Positions 1 through 8,298 of a stretch of DNA of 64,000 nt are shown piece after piece. The position numbers and the translations under genes are program-made. How positions within the stretch are numbered: the stretch's first letter is position 1; each line of letters begins with the position of its first letter. Source of the DNA: Ignavibacteriales bacterium (GTDB taxonomy: Bacteria > Bacteroidota > Ignavibacteria > Ignavibacteriales > Melioribacteraceae); the NCBI GenBank assembly GCA_020635285.1, contig JACKAB010000044.1, positions 1 through 64,000 on the forward strand, read 5' to 3'. Below the pieces are notes generated by a model. That model was given only the letters and a program-made list of their open reading frames with translations, made no database searches and had not been told where the DNA came from.

Positions 1-114
1 AAAAAAAAAATAAAATACTTTGACGATTAAAAATTATTAGCTTACTAGTTTTTAAATAAAAATAATTTTCTGTATTTGACACAACCTTAAAGTCAAAAAT
101 GATTTGGAGAAAAA

Positions 115-1728
115 ATGAAAGTTGAAATAGTTATGCCAAAAATGGGTGAAAGCATTAATGAAGGCACAATAATAAAATGGCATAAAAAAGTTGGCGATAG
201 AGTAAAAAAAAGATGAGATAATTTATGAAATAAGTACTGATAAGGTTGATACCGAAATTCCTTCTCCTGCTGATGGAATATTGTCTGAAATTAAAGCTTA
301 CGAAAACGAAACTGTTCCTATAAATGAAGTTGTTGCAATAATTGAAACAGAAGAGGGAAAAAGGTGGGGATGTAAAAACTATAGACGAAAAACATAAAGA
401 CCAGAAAACAGATAAAAGAAGAGAAAAAAGAAGACCAAACAACAGATGATAAAACAGATTCTGTTGTTGATATTCCAATGCCCAAAATGGGTGAATCTGT
501 GATGGAAGGAACGATAATAAAATGGCATAAAAAGTTGGGGATTCTATAAAATCAGATGAAATTTATATGAGATAAGTACGGATAAAGTAGATACAGAAGT
601 ACCTTCACCAGTCAATGGAATTCTAAAAGAGATTTTGGTTAAAGAAAATGAAACGGTTGAAGTTGGCAAAATTGTTGCAAAAATTTCTACAAAAACCGGC
701 AGCTCAAAAGTTAATGCAAGTGAGATGAAAGTTGAGGTTAGGCGAGAAACACATGCAGAGACTAGAAGTGAAGAAAAAGTTGAATCAAGCAAAAAAGAAG
801 GTAAAGAAAAATTTGTGAGCAATAGATTTTACTCTCCACTTGTTATGAACATTGCCAGCAAAGAAGGCATTAGTCAATCGGAATTGGAATCAATTGAAGG
901 AACTGGAATTGGAAATAGAGTTTCTAAAAAAGATATTCTTGATTACCTTGAAAACAAAAGATCAGGTAAAACCTCAGCTGTATCAGAAACTTCTTCCGAA
1001 AAAATAAGTTATTCAAAAGGTACAGTTGAAAAAGTCCCAATGGATAATATCCGTAAAAGAATTATGGAACATATGCTTAAAAGCCGTGATACTCCGTTCA
1101 CGTTTCTGAAGTGATGGAAGTTGATATGACTAGGATTCATAATTTTATAGAAAAAAATAAATCTAGCTTTTTAAAGGAAGATAATATCAAACTTACATAT
1201 ATGGCTTTTTTATCCTATGCAGCAATAAGAGCTTTAAAAGAATTCCCTCTTGTCAATTCTTCAATTGAAGGGGAGAATATTATTAAAAAGAAAAATATAA
1301 ATCTTGGAATTGCTGTTTCGGTTGAACCTAATGGTTTGATTGTCCCCAATATTAAAAATGCAGATGAAAAAAAATATTCGTGGATTAGCAAAGGCAATTT
1401 CTGAAATTAGTTATAAATCTAGAAACAAAGGACTCACACCGGATGATATAATGGATGGCACTTTCTCAATAACAAATTATGGAGTATTTGGAGCTTTTTG
1501 TTTGGCACACCAATTATTAATCAACCTGAAGTCGCAATTCTTGGTGTTGGTGCAGTAGTCAAAAAGCCCGTTGTTATTGAAGTTGAGGGAGGAGATACAA
1601 TTGCGATTAAACCGATGATGTATTTGACTTTAAGTCATGATCACAGACTTGTTGACGGAATGCTTGGTGGGATGTTTTTGAAATTTATTAAAGACTCTTT
1701 AGAAAATTTTGATGTTGGAAGTGTTTAA
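115..1728 (+). CDS. 2-oxo acid dehydrogenase E2 (dihydrolipoamide acyltransferase), frame-broken
   Basis: The E2 core of a pyruvate, 2-oxoglutarate or branched-chain 2-oxoacid dehydrogenase complex. It transfers acyl groups from lipoyl arms to CoA in the cytoplasm. Bridging the breaks gives about 538 codons: lipoyl domain 1 (residues ~1-80) and lipoyl domain 2 (~122-200), each with the lipoylation motif STDKVDTE; an E3-binding domain (~240-280); and a catalytic domain (~302-537) ending with the active-site motif DHRLVDG. The ATG follows TTGGAGA. At least eight frame breaks occur, e.g. an extra A in the A8 run at 204-211, others near 360, 413, 531, 567, 1098, 1376 and 1500. Every domain is well conserved across them, so sequencing error is likelier than decay. 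Substrate specificity cannot be read from sequence. lipA, which makes the cofactor, lies 3 kb away. The stop overlaps the stop of the convergent M48 gene. Confidence 0.8.
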
Positions 1729-2940
1729 TTTCTAACATTCACTTCTCCACACCTTGGACACTTAACTGAATCACCTTTAAAGGTTGGCGGAACTTTTATT
1801 GTTACGCCGCATTTACAGTTGTAAAAGTTATAACCATTTACTCCCATCACAATATTACCAAGCTTACGTTGGGTTTCTTTTTCGGTTAAGTTTGCAATTG
1901 GATCAATTCCTTTGTCTTATTGGGTGTTTTCAGCTTGTTTAAGTCCGGAAGGAGGGATAATTTTCTCAGAATTATTTTTAATTTTGTTATATGCTGTTTG
2001 ATAATCTGCAAAACCAACTCCATGCATCATTCCGCGTAAAATTTTTATTCTTTCAGAAATTGGTGGGTGAGTGCTTGATAAATCTGCTATTTGCATTCCT
2101 GTTTTTTGAGTGGATTAACAATGTACATTCCTGCTGTTGCTTTATTTGCCGATTTAAGATTGAACCTATTTTGTGATAATTTTTCTAAAGCAGAAGCCAA
2201 ACCTTCTGGGTAACGTGTTAATCTTGCTCCATTTGCATCTGCTAGATATTCACGTTTTCTTGAAATAGCAAAATATAAAAGTCTTGCTAAAATTGGTGCT
2301 GATATAGCAAAAACAAGCGCAAAAACCATTATAATAATTTGCTCATTTCCACCGCCGGAAGATTTATTTTTATAACGATTAAGAGAACTTCCGCCAAACC
2401 AATAACCGCGCAAAAATATTTCAGAGATAATTACAATAGCACCCAAGCATAATTCCAGCAAAGGTCATAAATAGAACATCTCTATTCACTATGTGAGAAA
2501 TCTCATGCGCAATAACGCCTTGAAGCTCATCTCGGTTAAGCTGGCTCAACAATCCGGCAGTAACAGCAACAACGCTGTCTTCAGGCTTTCTGCCTGTTGC
2601 AAATGCATTGGGAGCTTCTTCATTTACGATAAATATTTTAGGCATTTTGGGTAAGTTGGAGGCGATGGTCATTTCCTCAACAATATTAAAAAGTTGAGGA
2701 TGCACATCTCGTGGAAACTTCCTTGGCATTGCTTATTGATAGGATTATTGAGCTGCCGGCAAAGTAACTAACCAGTGATAGAATACTCCAAATTATTAGA
2801 GCAAGAAAAAACTCCAAATGGACCGCCTCACTTCCGAGAAAAGTTGCTCCAAAGAAATAACCCAATAGAATTAGGATTATTCCCATAGCTATGAAAAGTA
2901 TAATCGATTTGCGCCGATTTGCTTGAATTAATTCCCACAT
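1725..2940 (-). CDS. M48 family (HtpX-like) membrane metallopeptidase with C-terminal zinc ribbon, frame-broken
   Basis: Membrane zinc protease of the HtpX/M48 type, likely in membrane protein quality control. Two N-terminal membrane segments (residues ~12-65) precede the catalytic domain with the zinc motif HEISH (~145), the third ligand region REYLADANG, and a further hydrophobic hairpin between them. The tail, from about codon 340, has a zinc ribbon (CKC then CPRC) that is absent from ordinary HtpX. Frame breaks lie near 2717, 2447 and 2100. In addition an in-frame TAA at 1917-1919 separates the catalytic part from the ribbon, although coding resumes in the same frame. The gene sits 50 bp downstream of lemA, a common pairing of M48 peptidase and LemA. 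The 50-bp gap holds short AAAAGTCAAAA-type repeats. Family assignment is firm; whether the ribbon is translated is open. Confidence 0.8.
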
Positions 2941-2990
2941 AAAAAGTCAAAAATTAAAAGTGAAAAGTCAAAAGTCAAAAAAAATTATTT

Positions 2991-3544
2991 TTAAAACTTA
3001 ACATTCGGTACTTCTCTTTCTGCTTCAACTTTAATTTCAAAAATTCTTCTTTTGCAAAATTGAACATTCCAGCAAAAATATTAGAAGGAACATTTCAATT
3101 TTATTATTATAAAAAAAAGAACTTGATCATTGTAGTTTTGTCGTGCAAAAGAAATTTTATTTTCTGTTGAAGTTAATTCTTCCTGCAAAGCCAAAAAGTT
3201 TTGATTGGCTTTTAAGTCTGGATAATTTTCTACAACTAAATTAAATCTTTGTAAAGCTCCGCTCAATTCCGATTCAGCTTTTGATTTATCAGCAACTGAT
3301 GAAGCATCAACTGCAGCGCTTCTGGCTTTGGTTATATTCTCTAAAGTATCTCGCTCGTGAGTCATATAACCTTTAACGGTTTCAATTAAATTGGGAATTA
3401 AATCATGTCGCCTTTTTAATTGTACGTCAATTTGTGACCAAGCATTTTTAACTTGATTACGTAAACGCACTAAAGAGTTATAAATTGAAACTCCATACAT
3501 TGCAATTACTGCAACAACAATAATAAAAATAAAAATGCACTCAT
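2991..3544 (-). CDS. lemA: LemA family protein, frame-broken
   Basis: LemA family protein, a membrane-anchored helical bundle of unclear biochemical role, often beside M48 or TPM-domain proteins. The start at 3544 follows a GGAGGA ribosome site; an N-terminal hydrophobic segment leads into the conserved core RRHDLIPNLIETVKGYM and the segment ARSAA. Bridging three breaks (in the hydrophobic leader near 3515, and near 3115 and 3095) restores the family's usual C-terminus (YNNKIEMFP, then EREVPNVKF) and a length of about 184 aa, which is normal. It is upstream of, and probably cotranscribed with, the M48 peptidase. Confidence 0.82.
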
Positions 3545-3590
3545 TTATCCTCCGGGTTAAAAATAATTTTAATTTATTTTACAATATTTA

Positions 3591-3630
3591 TTTGTCATGC
3601 TGAATCGCGCATTTTGCGATGAAGCATCTC
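3591..3630 (+). repeat. Palindromic interspersed repeat, copy 1
   Basis: Begins TTTGTCATGCTGAATCGC and can fold: TGCTgAATCGC pairs with GCGATgAAGCA around a short loop. A second copy with compensating changes (TGCTcaATCGC / GCGATtaAGCA) lies at 4004. It ends 9 bp before the stop of the decayed GIY-YIG gene. The arrangement resembles REP-type extragenic palindromes that begin with GTCAT in this lineage. Confidence 0.7.
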
Positions 3631-3638
3631 TTTCTCGC

Positions 3639-3925
3639 TTAGTACCAACCTTCGCTTAAATCTTTCCAAGTTGGGTTTTCCTTTTCAATCAAATCAATCT
3701 TTTTTTTTTCTCAACCAACCTTTAATTTGCTTTTCTCTTATAATCGCTGAGCGAACTTCATTTGTACATTCAAAATAAACCAAACTATTTAAGTTGTATT
3801 TTGATGTGAACCCTTTACTAATTTATTTTTATGTTCATAAATTCTTCTTTAGATATTGTTTGTCATTCCGTGTATAATGTTTTTGAATGATTGGTTAAAA
3901 TGTAAACGTAATATTTTTTCTCCAT
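3639..3925 (-). pseudogene. GIY-YIG (UPF0213-type) nuclease remnant
   Basis: Read leftward from ATG 3925 the frames spell a single-domain GIY-YIG endonuclease of about 95 codons: YYVYILTNHSKTLYTGM, then RRIYEHKNKLVKG, then LVYFECTNEVRSAIIREKQ and the ending WKDLSEGWY. The motif order YVYIL...LYTG, RxxxH and the internal E match small GIY-YIG proteins. It is broken by a missing base at the TG of LYTG, an in-frame TAA just before RRIYEH, and a missing T in the KGFTS segment. The in-frame stop plus two indels in under 100 codons argues for decay, although indel errors are common in this window. It is bracketed by palindromic repeats at 3591 and 3942-4096. Confidence 0.7.
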
Positions 3926-3941
3926 AATTTTAATTAGTTAA

Positions 3942-3991
3942 ATCTGCAAGTCCTTAGATTCTTCGAATAAAAACCATTCTCAGAATGACAG
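3942..3991 (-). repeat. TGTCATTCTGAG-type interspersed repeat
   Basis: On the minus strand this reads GCTGTCATTCTGAGAATGG and continues to CGAAGAATCTAAGGACTTGC. It is intergenic, immediately upstream of the GIY-YIG remnant. The GTCATTCTGAG...GAATCT pattern is a familiar form of extragenic repeat in Bacteroidota-related genomes. Copy number in this genome cannot be judged from the window. Confidence 0.55.
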
Positions 3992-4003
3992 CATAAAAAT
4001 TTT

Positions 4004-4096
4004 ATTGTCATGCTCAATCGCGTATTTTGCGATTAAGCATCTATAATTCAAAGATTCTTTACCCGATTGGAAAGCGTCGGAATCAGAATGATAAGA
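4004..4096 (+). repeat. Palindromic interspersed repeat, copy 2, plus reverse-oriented tail
   Basis: The first 40 bp (TTGTCATGCTCAATCGCG onward) match copy 1 at 3591 with a few changes that preserve the hairpin arms. The tail (AGATTCTTTACCCGATTGG through CAGAATGATAAGAC) looks like a second element in inverse orientation, since it runs from GATTC to an inverted GTCAT-like end. There is no gene between 3926 and 4144. Confidence 0.6.
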
Positions 4097-4144
4097 CAAA
4101 ATTAGATTTTAACCACAGAATAATTCAATAATAATTTTATTTAC

Positions 4145-4552
4145 TTAATTCTGCTTTCTGACTTCAATTTTATGCTTGTACATATCTTCAAGAACTTGAA
4201 TTATACTATTATGTTTATTTACAGATCCTTCTTTAATCACCTCTAAAATTTCACCTTTATCAAACCACAAACCGTGTCCGTGTTTACATTCATCAAGCAC
4301 AATATCCTTATCATCACTTACACGTGTCTTTTCCATTTTTTTATGGCAGATTGGGCAGCGGCGTTTTTTTTTCTTATTTTTTTTTGCTTTTGAAAATGAT
4401 TTGATGAGCTCATCTTTTTCTGAAGAGTTTTCCAAAAGCAATTCAAGTTCACCAGCATCAAGCCAAATGCCTTCACAGTTTGTGCAGAAATCCGTTTCAA
4501 TTTCTTCAAACTCTAAAACTATCATGGGATGTTTGCAGCTTGGACAAAACAT
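4145..4552 (-). CDS. TFIIB-type zinc-ribbon protein
   Basis: A 135-aa cytoplasmic protein with two zinc ribbons of the zf-TFIIB family: CPSCKHPM...CTNCEGIWLDAGELE at residues 3-40 and CPICHKKM...CKHGHGLWFDKGE at ~66-104, joined by a lysine-rich linker. The second ribbon has C-K-H-G-H in place of CxxC, so His may replace one Cys ligand. The family is usually annotated as hypothetical or putative nucleic-acid-binding; its function is unknown. The frame is intact. The gene is divergent from lipA, with about 100 bp between their starts. Confidence 0.75.
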   Translation of the reverse strand: MFCPSCKHPMIVLEFEEIETDFCTNCEGIWLDAGELELLLENSSEKDELIKSFSKAKKNKKKKRRCPICHKKMEKTRVSDDKDIVLDECKHGHGLWFDKGEILEVIKEGSVNKHNSIIQVLEDMYKHKIEVRKQN

Positions 4553-4671
4553 AATTATCTTTTTCTATGATAATGTAAATATAGTGAAATTGAATAAACA
4601 TTGGCATTAACAAAGCACTCTTTTTTTTAATATCTTTACACATTGAATAAATTTTAGTGAAAGTTAAAAGC

Positions 4672-5574
4672 ATGAAATTAAACAAACATCAAAGAGAATT
4701 TAAAGATACAGTTGAAAAAGAAAAAGTTGAATTGGGCAGAAGACCTGATTGGTTAAAGGTGCGCTTACCTTCAGGGGATAATTATAGAGAAGTTCTTTCT
4801 ATGATGCGCAAATCAAAACTGAATACTGTTTGCGAAGAAGCCAAATGCCCAAACCTTGCAGAATGTTGGAATAACCGAACCGCAACGTATATGATTCTTG
4901 GCGATACGTGCACAAGAACTTGTGGATTTTGCGATGTTAAAACCGGAAAACCAACTTTTGTTGATTGGGATGAACCAAACAGAGTTGCACAATCAGTTGT
5001 TGATTTAGGATTAAAACATGTTGTAATAACATCAGTTAATAGAGATGAATTAAAAGATGGCGGTGCTGCAATTTTTTCTAAAACAATTGAACTAATTAGA
5101 GAAAGATTGCCGGAATGTTCCATCGAAATTTTAATCCCGGATTTTCAGGGAGATGAAACTGCATTTGAAATTATTATGAAAAACCCACCTGATATATTAA
5201 ATCATAATTTAGAAACGGTTCCAAGGTTATATCATGCCGTTCGTCCGCAAGCAAATTTTCAAAGAAGTTTAGATTTGATAAAATGGTTTAAGGCAAAAGG
5301 TCTACGCACAAAGAGCGGAATAATGGTTGGAATAGGTGAGAAAACTGAAGAAGTATTAGAATTAATGAAAGAATTAAAAAATCATAATTGTGATATAATG
5401 ACAATTGGCCAATACCTTCAACCAACAAAAACTCATCTTCCGGTTGATAGATACGTAACCCTTGAAGAATTTGCAATGTACAAAAGTGAAGGAAAAATAT
5501 TAGGATTTGAAGCTGTAGAATCTGGACCCTTGGTAAGAAGTTCTTATCACGCCGAGAAGCATGTAAAAAAATAA
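4672..5574 (+). CDS. lipA: Lipoyl synthase
   Basis: Radical-SAM enzyme that inserts two sulfurs into octanoylated lipoyl domains, completing the cofactor of 2-oxo acid dehydrogenases and the glycine cleavage system. It has both cluster motifs: the auxiliary cluster CEEAKCPNLAEC and the radical-SAM CTRTCGFC. The conserved C-terminus GPLVRSSYHAEKH is also present. Length is 300 aa from ATG 4672; a GTG at 4657 would add five residues, and neither start has a clear ribosome site. The frame is intact. It ends one base before the convergent response-regulator gene, with no terminator between them. The E2 at 115-1728 is a likely substrate. Confidence 0.95.
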   Translation: MKLNKHQREFKDTVEKEKVELGRRPDWLKVRLPSGDNYREVLSMMRKSKLNTVCEEAKCPNLAECWNNRTATYMILGDTCTRTCGFCDVKTGKPTFVDWDEPNRVAQSVVDLGLKHVVITSVNRDELKDGGAAIFSKTIELIRERLPECSIEILIPDFQGDETAFEIIMKNPPDILNHNLETVPRLYHAVRPQANFQRSLDLIKWFKAKGLRTKSGIMVGIGEKTEEVLELMKELKNHNCDIMTIGQYLQPTKTHLPVDRYVTLEEFAMYKSEGKILGFEAVESGPLVRSSYHAEKHVKK

Positions 5575-5575
5575 C

Positions 5576-6274
5576 TCACGCATCAAAATGATTTTTTATC
5601 TTTTTATAATAAGATCGTCCAAGAGGTAATCTAACTTCATTTGATAATTCCAATTCATATCTGCTCCCAGGAAATGAAAGTACCTTTTTAGCAAAATCAA
5701 GGTTTACAATATAAGCTCTGTGGGTTCTTTCAAAATTTTGCGGAAGTATTTTGTATATTTTTTCTAAAGAAAGATTATGCAATTTTTATTTTCATTTTCT
5801 AGAATTATTTCTGTGTAATGATCTGCCGGCTGAAAGTATACTATTTTTGTCAAAGGAATGGATTCTATTTTTCCTCCGCTTTTAACAAATAATTGTTTTG
5901 TCTTTGGATTTAATTTCTCACTTGAAAAAAATCTGTCCAACGCTTTATTTATTCTTTCTTCAAAAATTGGTTTTGGTACAAAATCTAAAACCCCATATTC
6001 AAAAGCCTCTAAAGCCCTTTCTGTATATGCCGAAACTATAATAGTCAAAAATGATTCTGATACTATATTCTTAAGCAAAGAAAAAACCATCGCTGCTTTT
6101 AATATTAAGATCTAGGAATACCAAATCAATTTTTTCAGAATTAATTAATATGGTTGCTTCATCTAAAGATTCCGCAAAAATTAGATTAAAAATCTTAGCC
6201 TTTTCATAGTTCAAAATCAATTTCTTCAATCTTAAGGCAGAGCTTTTTTCATCTTCTACAATTAAAACATTCAT
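5576..6274 (-). CDS. LytTR-family response regulator, frame-broken
   Basis: Two-component response regulator: receiver domain (residues 1-~120) with acidic pocket ED at 7-8, phosphoacceptor D55 (LVFLDLN) and conserved Lys in the KPI motif, followed by a LytTR DNA-binding domain (~130-232: FVKSGGKIESIPLTKIVYF, then FERTHRAYIVNLDF). Two breaks at T/A runs near 6098 and 5790 split the frame; bridging restores a normal length of about 232 aa. The ATG overlaps the kinase stop in an ATGA, so the two are translationally coupled. LytTR proteins bind paired 9-10 bp direct repeats about 21 bp apart; a matching pair lies at 8092-8123 upstream of the kinase. Confidence 0.85.
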
Positions 6275-8001
6275 TTATCACTCTCATTAATTATTTTAAT
6301 TATAGTAATCCAAATTGTTTCATCACCAAAATATTGAAGCTCCCAATTATCTCCATAACTTTCTGTTAGTCTAGAACGTATATATTTTAATCCATTCCCT
6401 TCTTTAATTTTTTTTAAAGTTCACAAAATTATTTTTCATTACGATTTCTTCTTCTGTCGAAAGGCTACTGCAGTCACCATTATAATTTACAATAACCTTA
6501 AGCTCAAATAAATTTTTATCATTATGTTCTTCAATAATGAAACAAACTTTTTTGAATTATTTTGATGATGACTAATTCCATTTTCTACCAAGGTATGTAT
6601 AATTGCTGGTGGAATTTTTTTATTCAAATTTTGTAAATTATTAACTAAAGTGTACTTTTTATGTTGTCTAAATTCCATAATTTTAATATGTCTTTCACAA
6701 AGTTGCAACTCATCTTTTATAGTAATTAATTTTTGATCTGAAAATGTTAAAAATGATCTAAACTCATCTGATAATTCTTTAATGAACCTTAATCCTTCTT
6801 TTGGGCTTTCTTCAATCCATTCAATTACTGCATTTAACGAGTTCATTATATAATGTGGCTGAATAATTTTTTTAAGCATTTCTGTTTCTAATCTTGATGT
6901 TCTTAGATTTGCAAAAGCCAACTCATTTTTCTTAAGATCTTCTTTTCTAAAATAAATAACACTGAAATAAAAAAGAATGATGAGAAAGAATAAATTCATT
7001 ATACTATACTTAACTAAAAGCAATATTAAAAAATATTATAATTGCAAAAAAAGAGATACAATACAATTTGAGGAAGGATTTTTTTTTTCTTGATAAAAAT
7101 AGACCATAAGAAATGGAGGATTAGACCAAATGTCAAATAATAATTCTCATCCAGTTCAAAGAAAAAAGCTTGCAAGTAAAATTGCTCCAATCAATATTAA
7201 ATACATTATCCCATATTTCACTTTGTTAAATTCAATAAAAAATAGGGAAAATGAGAAAAGTGAAAGATAAACCAATATTTTGATTAAATGTTCTCCGAAA
7301 TAAGTAAAATTAAAACCGACAAAACCTGCAAAAAATAAATATTCAATAAAAAGACTTATAAACATCAGAAATGTTGTTATTGCCAAATATGTTGAGAGGA
7401 AAAGAGATGAGTTTTTACTAAAATACTTAATCAGTAAAACTAAAAGAACCAAGTAAACAAAAATTAAAAAAAATAGATGTCCGAAAACTTTGTACTCTGA
7501 AATTTTTATATCAACAGGATCAGCAATACTTAAGTAAGCAAATTCCAACGGATTGCGTTCATCTAATTTTGCTCTAATAGAGAGGACGTTCTTTTCAAAA
7601 AAGGCTAATGAGTCATTAAATGAATAAGATTCTGAATATATTCCCTTTTTAGTGATATTTTCAAAATTACCAACAAAATTTTGCCCTAGTTTATCACCAT
7701 TCCAAAAAATTTCATAATCTGCTGAAAGATCAATTAGTATTACAAGATTTTTAAAATTAATATCCTTTTGCGATAAATAAATATTAGTTCTGATCCAGCA
7801 AAATTGGTTTTGGTTTTGTATTGTATTATTAAATAATACTGCCCACGAAGAATCATTATAATTTGGTTCTTTCCACTCAAGCGAATCACCATAATTAAAT
7901 TTATATGGTGATTTTTGAAAAAAAAGAGTTCTGTGAATAAAGTGACTCTGAAAAAAGATCAGAGCAATTGAAATAAAAAATATAAATTTATTTATTGTCA
8001 T
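6271..8001 (-). CDS. Membrane sensor histidine kinase (LytS/His_kinase type), frame-broken
   Basis: Membrane sensor of the two-component pair with the LytTR regulator. About 577 codons: an N-terminal signal/anchor; an extracytoplasmic beta-rich region (~30-180, with WKEPNYNDSSWAVLF and WIRTNIYLS, like the sensory part of 7TMR-DISM proteins); a cluster of hydrophobic helices (~185-390); the phosphoacceptor box IIQPHYIMNSLNAV with His near residue 380; the N-box HTLVENGISHH (~470); and the G-box GNGLKYIRSRL (~535). Frame breaks near 7170, 7030, 6555 and 6415 fall in A/T runs. The stop TGA overlaps the regulator's ATG. The ligand is unknown. An alternative is two or three separate proteins, but continuity of the domains across the breaks favours one gene. 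Confidence 0.75.
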
Positions 8002-8091
8002 TTAATTAGCAATTTACCATTAAAATAAGAGTCAATTATACCATTATTTTTGCAAAGTTTTGTTAAAAAAAAGATTAAAATAAAAATTGAA

Positions 8092-8123
8092 TGAGCAGTT
8101 CACAGCATATTTTGAGCAGTTCA
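8092..8123. promoter_or_regulatory. Paired direct repeat, candidate LytTR operator
   Basis: TGAGCAGTTCA occurs twice (8092-8102 and 8113-8123), exactly 21 bp apart start to start, in the 297-bp divergent region between the sensor kinase (start 8001) and the secreted propeller gene (start 8299). LytTR regulators such as AgrA, AlgR and ComE bind two short direct repeats on one face of DNA with about 21-bp spacing. Assignment to the adjacent LytTR regulator is inference. The rest of the region is AT-rich with no recognisable feature. Confidence 0.55.
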
Positions 8124-8298
8124 GAACAATAATTTATAAAACGTACCCAAACTCACATTATATTATTTGACTTATTTATAAATTATTTACTTATTAATTC
8201 GATGATCTTAAATTCTACAGAGTATAAAATATTTAGTCACAAAATTGTAATATAATTAGAAATTAAACATATAAAAAAAAAAAAAATAAGGAGAAGAA

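Noticed and set aside
155..822. Two long minus-strand frames across the E2 gene
   Set aside because: They are antisense shadows; the plus strand encodes two lipoyl domains across the whole stretch.
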